Of a stretch of DNA of 64,000 nucleotides, positions 34,185 to 43,708 are shown piece after piece. The position numbers and the translations under genes are program-made. Numbering within the stretch: the first letter of the stretch is position 1; each line of letters begins with the position of its first letter. A model generated the notes under the pieces. It was given only the letters and a program-made list of their open reading frames with translations, was not told the origin of the DNA and ran no database searches. The stretch comes from Caldifermentibacillus hisashii (lineage in GTDB: Bacteria > Bacillota > Bacilli > Bacillales > Caldibacillaceae), in NCBI RefSeq assembly GCF_027568575.1, contig NZ_JANUVP010000005.1; one strand, 5' to 3'.

Positions 34185-34205
34185 CCCACTGATGGAAGTT
34201 TCACT
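34185..34205 (+). repeat. Degenerate member of the CCACTGATGG hairpin family
   Basis: The 3' arm and flank CCCACTGATGG + AAGTTTCACT match the elements at 4401 and 33595. The 5' arm is only weakly kept (GATAGGTGGG, about 34163). Confidence 0.5.
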
Positions 34206-34274
34206 GGTATATATCTATATTCGCCCTAAAGTTGAGTTTTTCCTTCTTAACATTTGCTGAGAAATAGTGAAAAA

Positions 34275-35498
34275 TTAATTCAAAGTACTGAAATTGCCTT
34301 GTTCTAGATCTTTTTGGTCTCTTTTTACACTCCAAAGTAAGAGGAAGAAAGCGAAGGATAGGATGCCGCTTGTTACAAAAAACACAGAATGGATGCCGAT
34401 AAATCCCGAAATGGTTCCACCTAATACCGGTCCAATGACATTTCCTAAAAATCGGAAGCTGACATTATAACCGTTCACTTCACCTTGAACTTGTAACGGT
34501 GCCACTTGCCGGATATAAGCGGTCATACAAGGGATAATTCCTCCTGTTACCATACCGAACAAAAAGCGCAAGATCACAAGTTGCCACAAGGCTGTTACCA
34601 TTCCTTGAGGGATAAATACAATGGCCCCACCGATCAGTAAAGCCATAATTACTTTTTCATAGCCAATTTTGTCTCCAAGTCTACCCCAACGCCGTGTTGC
34701 CAGTAAGTTCCCAAAACCGGTTGCTGAAAAAGCAAGTCCGGCTAAAAAGGCTACACTTTCCGTATGTGCCAACTCATTGACATAGATTGCCAAGAGCGGC
34801 TGAATAGTGAAGTTGGCTACTTGGACTAGCAGTGAAATAATCATGACTGTAATTAAAACTTTTTTTTGCAAAATAAATTCAAGGACTTCTCGTCTCGTAA
34901 ATTCTTTTGTTTTGGCTTTTTTCTCTGTTTGCCGAACCTCTTTTACTCCAAAAATAACAAACAAGGAAGCTACTGATATAGCAATGGCTGTATAGATAAA
35001 TGTATATTTAAAGCCAAATTGATCGGCCAGCATTCCGCCGATAAGTGGACCAAAGAGAGAACCGGTTACGTTTCCTGTTTGCAGAAGTCCCAAAACCTCA
35101 CCAACTTTTTTCTTCGGTGTTTGAGCTGCAATCATTGCCAGTGATGTTGGGATAAACCCGGTGACCGCCCCCATAATAAATCTAAGAATAAACAGTTGGT
35201 GGACAGTATGCATAAAGCCCATAAAGAAAAGACTAATGGCAATCCCAAATCCTGTTATTAGTAAAACGGGCTTGTATCCATACTTATCGCCAACCCGTCC
35301 CCATATGGGTGAGAAAATAAATGCAGTTAAAAACGTGATACCAAACACATATCCTGCCCATTTTTGGACGTATTCTGTTGTAAAATCCCCCATTGTATTA
35401 ATGTAAAGGGATAGAAACGGCATAATCATCGTTGTACTGGAAGCAACTAAAAAATTGGCGACCCACATAATTAATAAGTTTCTCTTTTCTGCTTTCAT
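34275..35498 (-). CDS. MFS multidrug-efflux-like transporter
   Basis: A 407-residue, 12-helix MFS protein of the drug:H+ antiporter type. FIFSPIWGRVGDKYGYKP is the loop 2-3 motif, repeated in the second half as LATRRWGRLGDKIGYEK; GLLQTGNVTGSLFGPLIGG is motif C of efflux (antiport) carriers in helix 5. Drug or metabolite export is likely, substrate unknown. ATG 35498 lies behind AAGGTGAT. The 52-bp palindromic array lies immediately upstream. Confidence 0.88.
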   Translation of the reverse strand: MKAEKRNLLIMWVANFLVASSTTMIMPFLSLYINTMGDFTTEYVQKWAGYVFGITFLTAFIFSPIWGRVGDKYGYKPVLLITGFGIAISLFFMGFMHTVHQLFILRFIMGAVTGFIPTSLAMIAAQTPKKKVGEVLGLLQTGNVTGSLFGPLIGGMLADQFGFKYTFIYTAIAISVASLFVIFGVKEVRQTEKKAKTKEFTRREVLEFILQKKVLITVMIISLLVQVANFTIQPLLAIYVNELAHTESVAFLAGLAFSATGFGNLLATRRWGRLGDKIGYEKVIMALLIGGAIVFIPQGMVTALWQLVILRFLFGMVTGGIIPCMTAYIRQVAPLQVQGEVNGYNVSFRFLGNVIGPVLGGTISGFIGIHSVFFVTSGILSFAFFLLLWSVKRDQKDLEQGNFSTLN

Positions 35499-35617
35499 CG
35501 TGATCACCTTCATAAAATATTTCGTATCTCTAACTATTATACATAGTTTATCATCTTAAATAAAGACTTTCGGGTTTCGAAATATTGGTCGTTTTTTATC
35601 TAAATGTGGTATTTTTT

Positions 35618-36563
35618 GGCGATAAGAGTGAATCTCGTCGCCGTTTTTGGGCGAGGAAGTCGTATTTTTGACGACGAAACTGAATCTCGTCACCATTTTT
35701 AGCTGAGAAAAGCGCAATTTTGACGACGAGACGCGTTCTCGTCGCCATTTTGAGTTGGAAAAAGCACTATTTTACCGACGAGATTCGTTCTCGTCACCAT
35801 TTTGAGCCGGAAAACACCGTTTTTTGGCGACGAGCCTCAATCTCGTCGCCAATTCGGGTGAGAAAACCACATTTTTGACGACGAAACCAAATCTCGTCGC
35901 CATTTTAAGCTGGAAAAAGCGCAATTTTGACGACGAGACGCGTTCTCGTCACCATTTTGAGCCGGAAAACACCGTTTTTTGGCGACGAGCCTCAATCTCG
36001 TCGCCATTTTGAGGCGGAAAACCCCATTTTTTGGCGACGAGCCTCAATCTCGTCACCATTATGAGGTGGAAAACACCATTTTTTGGCGACGAGCCTCAAT
36101 CTCGTCATCATTTTGAGCTGGAAAAGGCGCAATTTTGACGACGAAACCAAATCTCGTCACCATTTTGAGCCAGAAAACCCCATTTTTTGGCGACGAGCCT
36201 CGTTCTCGTCGCCATTTTGAGTTGGAAAAAGCGCAATTTTGACGACGAAACTCGTTCTCGTCGCCATTTTGAGGCGGAAAACCCCATTTTTTGACGACGA
36301 AACCAAATCTCGTCACCATTTTGAGCCAGAAAACCCCATTTTTTGACGACGAAACCAAATCTCGTCACCATTTTGAGCCAGAAAACCCCATTTTTTGGCG
36401 ACGAAACCTATTCTCGTCACCATTTTGAGTTGGAAAAAGCGCAATTTTGACGACGAGATTCATTCTCGTCGCCATTTAGAGCCGGAAAACCCCATTTTTT
36501 GACGACGAGCCTCAATCTCGTCACCATTTTGAGCCGAGAGATGCTCAAGTTTAGCGACGAAAT
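35618..36563. repeat. 52-bp palindromic tandem array (about 18 units)
   Basis: CTCGTC recurs at 35634, 35686, 35738, 35790, 35842, 35893 and then every 52 bp to 36517: 18 occurrences with a single 51-bp step. Each unit has a hairpin, best as GGCGACGAG-CCTCAAT-CTCGTCGCC, and a T-rich link such as ATTTTGAGCCGGAAAACCCC. Links are variants of one sequence, not unique spacers, so it is not CRISPR. The period is not a multiple of three, so the open frames across it are accidental. Confidence 0.92.
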
Positions 36564-36620
36564 TAGAATGGGAATCTCAATTACTTACTTTAGTTCCAAT
36601 AGCATAAGCAAATTTAGTTA

Positions 36621-37001
36621 TTAAAAATACTCCTTCGCTAATTCCTCCAGACACCGTAAGCTTTTTTCGGCAAACAAAGAATCATCTGCTTCTAATTCAC
36701 TTTTCAACTTATCATATGCGGCCTTTAATGATTCCTTGTATTCCGGAACCTCGCCATCATAAAGTTTAACCATGTTCTTCGGGACAGGGGTTTGTTCACG
36801 GTAGCTTAACGCTTTCCGTTCATGGAAAAACGGTACATCCGCTTGTTTTGGATGATGAAGATCACCTTGCATCGGATGTTTGATAACAGCTAGAATGCGG
36901 ACTAAATAATCGTTTTCTTTTATGGCAGTAACTTCCCCGATATATGTCCCCGTTTTCTTATGTGCACGGACAATTGAACCAATTTGAATTGAGGTATCCA
37001 T
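36621..37001 (-). CDS. kapB: Kinase-associated protein KapB
   Basis: A 126-residue KapB family protein. The SH3-like start IGSIVRAHKKTGTYIGEV, VIKHPMQGDLHHPKQ and FFHERKALSYREQT are diagnostic. In B. subtilis KapB is needed for activity of the sporulation kinase KinB, although it lacks an obvious lipobox here. No kinB or kapD gene accompanies it in this window. GAAGGGAG precedes the ATG. Confidence 0.9.
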   Translation of the reverse strand: MDTSIQIGSIVRAHKKTGTYIGEVTAIKENDYLVRILAVIKHPMQGDLHHPKQADVPFFHERKALSYREQTPVPKNMVKLYDGEVPEYKESLKAAYDKLKSELEADDSLFAEKSLRCLEELAKEYF

Positions 37002-37410
37002 TTTAGTACTCCCTTCAGTTTGATACTTCTATTTATCATATTAGCGTGTATTTGCAAAATGACAAAATAAAAGGCTTTTGCGCGGATGGGAATTTCGACA
37101 GTAAAAGAAAAACCTTTTACCAACATCAAAAAAACAAATCCCTCTAATATGAAGGATTTGCCTATGCTTTTGGACTGGAATTATATAAACCGAAACAGTC
37201 CATTATTCAAAAAAGAACGCTCAAATTGCATCTCGGTAAAGTCCACACGATATTTGTTGAAAATCTTTTCATCAAACCTTTTTGGGCGCTAATCAAAACA
37301 TAAAATATAAGTAATTTTCTAATTTTATTTGCGAAACGGTCTCGCAAACATAATTTCCGGCTTTGACCGATTTTATAAGGAAAAATTGCCATGAATCTCA
37401 TATAATCATC
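37002..37410. other. kapB-asnO intergenic region
   Basis: About 400 bp. Positions 37205-37300 (AACGCTCAAAT, then CCTTTTTGGGCGCTAATCA) resemble 30560-30660 and look like an eroded dispersed repeat. No gene with a ribosome site was found. Confidence 0.4.
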
Positions 37411-39258
37411 CTACTCTACCACCGTCACCCCATATTCCTTAAACCATACATGGAACTGGGCGAGGAAGGCGAGAAGCTGTGGACCGGTCATTAGTTGCCC
37501 GAACCAAGGGACGTCAAATTTTTCCCCACCGGACTGAACCAATTCCAAAAGCGTTTCTTTCTTGAAAAATTCATGGAGTGGAGAACTTTTGTCTGCTAAA
37601 ATACTTTCAAGCCACCGGATAACTCCTTTTGTATAACCCGGATTATGGGTTTTCGGATACGGACTTTTTTTACGATAAAGGATTTCATTTGGTAAAATGT
37701 CCTCCAAAGCCTTCCTCAATATGCCTTTTTCATGACCGCCCAATGTTTTCATTTCCCATGGAATATTCCAAACATACTCGACTAGCCGGTGATCGGCAAA
37801 CGGGACGCGGACCTCGAGGCTCGCCCCCATACTCATCCGGTCTTTCCGCTCAAGCAAGGTTGTCATGAACCATATCATATTTAAATAGAATAATTGCCGG
37901 CGCCCCACCTCATCAGCAGATTCTCCATTGAGTAGCGGCGTTTCTGTTACCGATTCTAAGTACCGAGCCTCGATATATTCATTGATGTTTAATTTTTGAC
38001 GCCACCCTTCACTCAATAAATGATTACGAGCATTAATTGATCGCATCCACGGAAATTGGCTGGATGAAAGCTCATGTTTTTTATGAAACCACGGATAGCC
38101 GCCAAAAATTTCATCGGCACATTCTCCTGAAAGACTTACAACAAAATCCTTTTTTATTTCCCGGCAAAACCATAACAAGGAAGAATCAATGTCTGCCATT
38201 CCGGGTAAATCACGGACAAGGACTGCCTCTGTTAAGTATTCAACAAGCTCATCATTGGAAATTACACATCTATGATGGACCGTATGAAATGTATCTGACA
38301 TCAACTGGATGTACTTAGCATCTGAGTTTGGTTGAAATTCAGTTGCATGAAAATACTGGTCATTCCCTTCATAATCAATGGAGTACGTGTGAAGTCGGCC
38401 TTTTCCTTCTTTGGCAAAATGCTCCGCCGCAATCGCGGTAATTGCGCTGGAGTCCACACCGCCGGACAAAAATGTACAGACCGGCACATCGGAAACAAGC
38501 TGACGAACAACGGCATCTCTCACTAGAGAACGTACCTTTTCAACCGTCTCATCCACAGAATCCGGGTGTGGCTCACTTTTCACCTGCCAATAACGCCAAA
38601 CTTTCAAGCCATCCCGGGTAAAAGTGAGGGCATGGGCCGGGCGCAATTCCATGACTCCTTTAAAAATGCCATGTCCGGGAGTATGGGAAGGTCCTAAAGC
38701 TAAGACTTCCGATAATCCGTCAAAGCCAATTTTTGCCTCAACATCCGGATGGGCAAGAATCGCTTTTATTTCCGAACCAATAATTAAAGAACTGCCCTTT
38801 TCACTGTAAAAAAATGGTTTTACTCCAAGCCGATCACGCGCTGCAAAGATTTTTTCTTCTGCTTCATCCCAAATGACAAAGGCAAAAATTCCGTTCAAAT
38901 GGCGGACACAATCTTCCTTCCATTCAATATAAGAGGTAAGTAACACTTCTGTATCCGAATGGCCTTTGAACTGATGGCCTCTTTTTATCAACTCTCGCCG
39001 AATGTCTTCAGTATTATATAACTCACCATTATAAATCATTGTATAGGTTTTGCCTTCAAATATTTTTGTCATCGGCTGCCGGCCTCCGATTGGGTCGACA
39101 ACAACTAATCGTTTATGACCGAAAGCGACATGTGAATCAATAAAAATATTTGTGTCATCGGGTCCGCGTTTTGATAATGTTTCCGTCATCTTTCTTACCG
39201 TATCATATTCACCTTTTAAATTTTTTCGGAAGTCAATCCAAGCTGTAATACCGCACAT
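37411..39258 (-). CDS. asnO: Glutamine-hydrolysing asparagine synthase (AsnO type)
   Basis: A 615-residue class II amidotransferase. MCGITAW exposes the Cys2 nucleophile after Met removal; IYNGELYNTEDIR and SDTEVLLTSY belong to the glutaminase domain. The synthetase domain has the ATP pyrophosphatase loop CTFLSGGVDSSAITA and SLSGECADEIFGGYPWF. B. subtilis has three asparagine synthases; the length and sequence are closest to sporulation-linked AsnO in my judgement, with AsnB possible. The gene stands alone. Confidence 0.88.
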   Translation of the reverse strand: MCGITAWIDFRKNLKGEYDTVRKMTETLSKRGPDDTNIFIDSHVAFGHKRLVVVDPIGGRQPMTKIFEGKTYTMIYNGELYNTEDIRRELIKRGHQFKGHSDTEVLLTSYIEWKEDCVRHLNGIFAFVIWDEAEEKIFAARDRLGVKPFFYSEKGSSLIIGSEIKAILAHPDVEAKIGFDGLSEVLALGPSHTPGHGIFKGVMELRPAHALTFTRDGLKVWRYWQVKSEPHPDSVDETVEKVRSLVRDAVVRQLVSDVPVCTFLSGGVDSSAITAIAAEHFAKEGKGRLHTYSIDYEGNDQYFHATEFQPNSDAKYIQLMSDTFHTVHHRCVISNDELVEYLTEAVLVRDLPGMADIDSSLLWFCREIKKDFVVSLSGECADEIFGGYPWFHKKHELSSSQFPWMRSINARNHLLSEGWRQKLNINEYIEARYLESVTETPLLNGESADEVGRRQLFYLNMIWFMTTLLERKDRMSMGASLEVRVPFADHRLVEYVWNIPWEMKTLGGHEKGILRKALEDILPNEILYRKKSPYPKTHNPGYTKGVIRWLESILADKSSPLHEFFKKETLLELVQSGGEKFDVPWFGQLMTGPQLLAFLAQFHVWFKEYGVTVVE

Positions 39259-39562
39259 TGATAAACACCCCTTCTTTGCAACGATAAAATATTTTATTTT
39301 TAAAGGGATAAAAATGTGCCTATAGGAAAAAATTTCCTGTTAACAAAACTACCATTGGATAAGTTTGCGATTTGATCAAAACGAGATATTTTTCAAAAGA
39401 TAAGCCTAAAAAATCAAATAAAAGTTAAGAAAACTTGATAATGTGATTCAGATGTTTTACCATACAGAAAGGTAAAGGAAAAAAGTGGCGATTCATGCGA
39501 GGAAACTTTACATAATATTTTGACTTATCGGGTTGAATCCCATTAATTAAGGAGATGAAGGA
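39259..39562. other. Divergent region asnO/ppiB
   Basis: AT-rich, about 300 bp, with no consensus promoter or structured RNA that I can defend. Confidence 0.3.
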
Positions 39563-40162
39563 ATGAGCGAAAAAATGTATCCACAATTTACTCCGGAAGT
39601 GCAAGCAAATGAAATTGTCGCTGAAATGGTGACCAATCAAGGGACAATTAAATTGAAATTATTTCCTGAATATGCGCCAAAAACAGTGGAAAATTTCGTT
39701 ACCCATGCAAAAAATGGTTATTATGAAGGGATTATTTTCCATCGTGTGATTAAAGATTTCATGATTCAAGGAGGAGACCCGACCGGAACCGGTATGGGTG
39801 GGGAAAGTATTTACGGTCATTCGTTTGAAGATGAGTTTTCCCCGGACTTGTTCAATTTCCGTGGAGCTTTAAGTATGGCGAATGCCGGGCCGAATACGAA
39901 CGGAAGCCAATTTTTTATTGTACAAAAACAAGATATGGATCCGGGTTTTGCCGATCAAATGAAACGTGCCGGTTATCCGGATGAAATTATAGAGCATTAT
40001 CAACAAAACGGCGGGACACCATGGCTCGACTTCCGTCATACTGTATTTGGGCAAGTTATCGAAGGGATGGATATTGTTGATAAAATCGCTACCGTTCCGA
40101 CCGGTGCCGGAGACCGTCCAATTGAAAATGTTGTAATTGAGAAAATTACTGTCGCCGAATAA
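39563..40162 (+). CDS. ppiB: Cyclophilin-type peptidyl-prolyl isomerase
   Basis: A 199-residue cyclophilin. The core FHRVIKDFMIQGGDPTGTGMGG, AMANAGPNTNGSQFFIV (read as LSMANAG) and HTVFGQVIEGMDIVDKI carry the catalytic Arg and proline-binding residues. It is longer than the 143-residue B. subtilis PpiB because of an N-terminal extension and an inserted segment (DMDPGFADQMKRAGYPDEII). No signal peptide, so it is cytosolic. AAGGAGATGAAGGA precedes the ATG. Confidence 0.92.
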   Translation: MSEKMYPQFTPEVQANEIVAEMVTNQGTIKLKLFPEYAPKTVENFVTHAKNGYYEGIIFHRVIKDFMIQGGDPTGTGMGGESIYGHSFEDEFSPDLFNFRGALSMANAGPNTNGSQFFIVQKQDMDPGFADQMKRAGYPDEIIEHYQQNGGTPWLDFRHTVFGQVIEGMDIVDKIATVPTGAGDRPIENVVIEKITVAE

Positions 40163-40172
40163 TCATATGGAA

Positions 40173-40220
40173 GGGTCGACTATTTGTATCGGTAGCGACC
40201 CGATTTCCTTTTTTGGCTAA
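40173..40220 (+). terminator. Terminator after ppiB
   Basis: GGGTCG pairs with CGACCC over a 17-nt loop, and a T run follows after GATTTCC. It runs into the repeat copy below. Confidence 0.55.
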
Positions 40221-40327
40221 TAGCTAATAGGAAAGTATAAATTTTTCAATTTCTACTTTCCTAACGCATAAGCCCAACTACGGCTCTGCCATCGCTTTAA
40301 GGCTTGGCAGTCGCCGAGTTTTCCTTA
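40217..40327 (+). repeat. Dispersed composite repeat, copy 2
   Basis: AGCTAATAGGAAAGTATAAATTT on the left, CCAACTACGGCTCTGCC in the middle and the CTTGGC-AGTC-GCCGAG hairpin with TTTTCCTTA at the right match copies 32679 and 45845. Confidence 0.7.
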
Positions 40328-40388
40328 CAACGTATCTGAAAAATTGCTATAATTATAGAAATTGAACGAATATTAGGGGTGTTTTAGG

Positions 40389-40580
40389 ATGCTTTATCTC
40401 TATTTTCCGGAAGATAAATCAGAATATATTCCGGCGCTAATTTCATTTGCAATCTTTTTGATTTTTTGCATCCTCACTTTTCTTTGGATTATTAAATACT
40501 CAAAAAAGGAAGAACTGCGGACAAAGGAATTAGAAGAGCAAATTAAACAGAATTTGGATGAAACGGGGAGAAAACGGTGA
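40389..40580 (+). CDS. Small single-span membrane protein, unknown
   Basis: 63 residues: one strong membrane helix (about 14-34, ALISFAIFLIFCILTFLWII) followed by a charged, coiled C-terminal tail (KKEELRTKELEEQIKQNL). TTAGGGG lies upstream of the ATG with somewhat long spacing, and a terminator follows. I do not recognise a named family. Confidence 0.6.
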   Translation: MLYLYFPEDKSEYIPALISFAIFLIFCILTFLWIIKYSKKEELRTKELEEQIKQNLDETGRKR

Positions 40581-40644
40581 AGGGGTTGTCCGGAAAGTAG
40601 AAATCCCCTAATAAACATATGATGTTTCAATCTTTTAAAGCATG

Positions 40645-40697
40645 AAAGGGGCATCCAAAAGTCGAAAAAATGACTTTTCGGACACCCCTTTTATTTA
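40645..40697 (+). terminator. Terminator after the small membrane protein gene
   Basis: AAAGGGG-C-ATCCAAAAGTC pairs with GACTTTTCGGA-C-ACCCCTTTT over a short A-rich loop. Confidence 0.75.
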
Positions 40698-40862
40698 TGC
40701 TGTATCAGATTTTAAAGGACAAATACAGGCGAATTTTCGAAAAAGTATTCGAGACCAATTTTATAAAAATCTGCATCGAGCCACTCTATAAGTTCTCGCA
40801 AAAGCTTGTTCATCGAGCCACTCTACAGTCAAGTTTTCTGGCGACCTCGCTTTAAACCAAGT

Positions 40863-42026
40863 TTAAGATAAAGCCTTTTTTAAACGTCCCAGCCCATCTT
40901 CCAGCAATGATCGCGGGCAGCCGATATTCATCCGGACAAATCCTTCACCCTCGACACCATACTTGCCGCCCGGTTCCAAAGCTAATTTTCCTTTTTCTAC
41001 CAACAATTTTTTTAAGTCGTTGTCAGATAACCCGAGGCTGCGACAGTCAATCCACAGTAAATACGTTCCTTCCGGGGAGATGGCCTTCACCGACGGAATT
41101 TCCTGTTCAATAAACTGCAGCGCATAGTCGCGATTGTCTTGTAAGTAGGTAAGCAAGTTTTCAAGCCACGCTTCACCGTGTTTATATGCGGCTTCTAATG
41201 CGACGCGACCAAATATGTTTAGTCCGTGAAAACTAATTTTTCCTTGCACACTTTGCACCTTTTTACGCAATTCAGCATTGGGAATGATCATTAATGACGC
41301 CTGCAAGCCCGGAATATTAAACGTTTTACTCGGTGCGATGCAGGTAATGGTCAATTCTTGTAAATTCGAGCTTAAACTGGCAATCGGAATATGTTGATTC
41401 GGTTTATAAATAATGTCGGCATGAATTTCATCTGAAACAATTTTGGCGCTATATTTATGACAAAGGTCACCGAGTTTCTCCAACTCTTCTCGACGCCAAA
41501 CACGCCCGACCGGATTATGTGGATTACATAAAATAAACAGCTTCACCCCGGATTTTAATTTTGCTTCAAAATCTGCAAAATCAATTTCATATTTTCCGTT
41601 ATGTAAAAGTAATGGATTTTTCACAACGATGCGGTGATTATTTTCGATCATATGATAAAAAGGATGATATACCGGTGTTTGAATTAAGATTTTATCGCCT
41701 TCTTCCGTCAAAGCCTGGATGGCGAAACCCAAAGCGGTAACGACACCGGGACTGGGAAGAAGCCAATTTTCTTCAAGATCCCATTGGTACCGCTTATGAA
41801 CCCAATTTTTTACAGCTTGGAAAACATCCGGTGAAGCTTGCCCATATCCAAAAACACCATGACGGGCCCGCGTTTCTATGGCTTCAGTAATTTCCGGCGG
41901 CGAGGCAAAGTCCATATCGGCCACCCACATAGGCAGCAGGTCATCCGTACCATAAATGGTTTTTAAAGCATTCCACTTCACGGAGTCTGTACCTTTCCGT
42001 TCTATAAATGTATCAAATTCTTTCAT
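40863..42026 (-). CDS. patB: C-S lyase PatB (PLP-dependent cystathionine beta-lyase/aminotransferase)
   Basis: A 387-residue fold-type I PLP enzyme of the MalY/PatB class. Substrate-side N-terminus DLLPMWVADMDFASPPEI; cofactor motifs CNPHNPVGRVW, SDEIHADIIY and the PLP Lys in APSKTFNIPGLQAS; C-terminal FVRMNIGCPRSLLEDGL. It cleaves cystathionine or other C-S bonds. ATG 42026 with GGGGGGAAT upstream is used; the longer frame starts within that site. In B. subtilis patB also lies near yugF and kapB. Confidence 0.9.
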   Translation of the reverse strand: MKEFDTFIERKGTDSVKWNALKTIYGTDDLLPMWVADMDFASPPEITEAIETRARHGVFGYGQASPDVFQAVKNWVHKRYQWDLEENWLLPSPGVVTALGFAIQALTEEGDKILIQTPVYHPFYHMIENNHRIVVKNPLLLHNGKYEIDFADFEAKLKSGVKLFILCNPHNPVGRVWRREELEKLGDLCHKYSAKIVSDEIHADIIYKPNQHIPIASLSSNLQELTITCIAPSKTFNIPGLQASLMIIPNAELRKKVQSVQGKISFHGLNIFGRVALEAAYKHGEAWLENLLTYLQDNRDYALQFIEQEIPSVKAISPEGTYLLWIDCRSLGLSDNDLKKLLVEKGKLALEPGGKYGVEGEGFVRMNIGCPRSLLEDGLGRLKKALS

Positions 42027-42285
42027 GTTCATTCCCCCCATTTTTTCTCTAATCATAACACATTCAATTCGATTATAATAAATTGTTTATTCTGGTCTAT
42101 CTGTAAAAAGAAAATGCCGGATTTGGCAAGCTACCCGATTGAGCCTGAGCAAAATTTAATCAGTTCAATAGCTGGTCAGAATAGATATCCGGTTTCCCGA
42201 TTCAGCCACGCAAAGCCTTTATTTTTTATCAGTTGACCGGATTAGTATTAGAAGTCCAGTTTTAACAAGCCACCCAAGACCTATA

Positions 42286-43131
42286 TCATTGAATAAATTT
42301 TTTTATCAGTTCAACCGTTCGTTCTGGTCTTTCTTCAGGGATGAGATGTCCGGTTTTTGGCAAAATAACTAATTCTGAGTCCGGCAAATCATTTTTCAAC
42401 CGTTTACCGACGATAATAGGTACGATTTTATCGGAATCTCCCCAAACAAGGAGGATCGGAGTTTTTATTTTTTTTAGAATTGGTTGCGGCAGGTCATCTT
42501 CTCGGTCACGAATAAATTTTGCTAGGGCACGGAATATATTGTCATATTTGATAAAAGGCTCCAAATATCCTTTTACCATTTCATCGGTGATAATAGATTT
42601 ATTATAAACCACTTTGGCTAAATTTCCTTCAACACCGCCTGATTTGATTAACCATCTTTTCACAAACATACCGGAAAACGGCAAATAACTGAGGGCAATA
42701 AGCGATTTTCGAACCTGTTTTAAATACGCGGAACCTGCCAATAAGACCGCCTTTTCAAAAGTTTCCGGACTTTGATAAAGCATATGGAGGCCAATTTGTC
42801 CGCCCATCGAATGACCAATGATGGAAACATTTTTTAAGTTTAGAACATGAATTAATTTTAACAGCGATGCAGTTATATTTTTATAAGAATAAGTGAAGTC
42901 CAACGTTTTTCCACTATTGCCAAAAGGGGGGAAGTCAACTGAAACAATTTCATATGAATCCATTAATTCAGGAATTACGTAGCGAAAACTAAAACTTGAT
43001 GATAGGAAACCATGAATGAAAAATAGGGTTTTTGTTGCATTTCGGTTTTGATAATGTTCGTAGTAAAAATCAATTCCATTAATTTCTCTGACATTAACGT
43101 AGTTTTTCGTGTTGATTAATGGGGTAACCAC
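42286..43131 (-). CDS. yugF: Alpha/beta hydrolase YugF
   Basis: A 281-residue alpha/beta hydrolase. The oxyanion segment is FFIHGFLSSSFSFRYV, the nucleophile elbow is SIIGHSMGGQIGLHML, the acid lies in LLVWGDSDKIVP and the His in LPKTGHLIPEERPE, so the triad is complete. Substrate is unknown. The GTG at 43131 seven bases after GGAGGG is chosen over an upstream ATG (43212), whose extra residues would form a doubtful hydrophobic extension. Confidence 0.85.
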   Translation of the reverse strand: MVTPLINTKNYVNVREINGIDFYYEHYQNRNATKTLFFIHGFLSSSFSFRYVIPELMDSYEIVSVDFPPFGNSGKTLDFTYSYKNITASLLKLIHVLNLKNVSIIGHSMGGQIGLHMLYQSPETFEKAVLLAGSAYLKQVRKSLIALSYLPFSGMFVKRWLIKSGGVEGNLAKVVYNKSIITDEMVKGYLEPFIKYDNIFRALAKFIRDREDDLPQPILKKIKTPILLVWGDSDKIVPIIVGKRLKNDLPDSELVILPKTGHLIPEERPERTVELIKKFIQ

Positions 43132-43296
43132 AATTTTTTCCCTCCAGAAGCTAAGTTGTTCGGATAAAAGGCAAATAAAAAAGGACAAACCAAAATAGGT
43201 TGTCCACATCAAAAAGGGGGGAATACTTGAAAGCCTAGTAGTTGTAGTTTAGCCTTAAATGACTAAATATATACATATCTTGAAAAAAATTCTTGA

Positions 43297-43518
43297 TTAA
43301 TGAAGTATTTTTTGTTCATTACAGCAATCGATCAGGTCTGAAATTGGAATATCCAATACACTGGATAAATTAAAAAGGGTATCTTGATCAGGGGTCATTT
43401 GATTTTCTTCCAACTGTTGAACCATTTTTAAACTTTTTCGAATCCGCATTGCCAGTTCTTCTTGAGACATATTAAAATTTTCCCGACATTCCATTATTTT
43501 TTGTCCAATTGTAAGCAT
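43297..43518 (-). CDS. Small XRE-family DNA-binding protein
   Basis: A 73-residue protein that is almost entirely one Cro/C1-type helix-turn-helix: IMECRENFNMSQEELAMRIRKSLKMVQQLE, then LSSVLDIPISDLID. It sits between yugF and yugI. The target is unknown. ATAGGAGGGG precedes the ATG. Confidence 0.8.
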   Translation of the reverse strand: MLTIGQKIMECRENFNMSQEELAMRIRKSLKMVQQLEENQMTPDQDTLFNLSSVLDIPISDLIDCCNEQKILH

Positions 43519-43708
43519 CTTTCTCCCCTCCTATTGTCATATTTCTAAGTTAATTATACTATAATTTGTTTCTTGATTGCATTTAAAATAGTGACATTTT
43601 TTAGAAATTTAAACTTATTAAAATTGCAAGAAGTTGTTACCAAGTTTTGAAAAACAATTTTGTATATGGTAAAATATTATAATGGATTTTAGACTTAGGA
43701 GTGTTTTC

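Noticed and set aside
35824..36371. Repetitive reading frames (GFVVKKWGF-type)
   Set aside because: They are translations of the 52-bp array in shifting frames, without ribosome sites.
35618..36563. CRISPR array
   Set aside because: The unit is 52 bp with hairpin repeats, but the intervening segments are variants of one sequence rather than unique spacers, and no cas gene is present.
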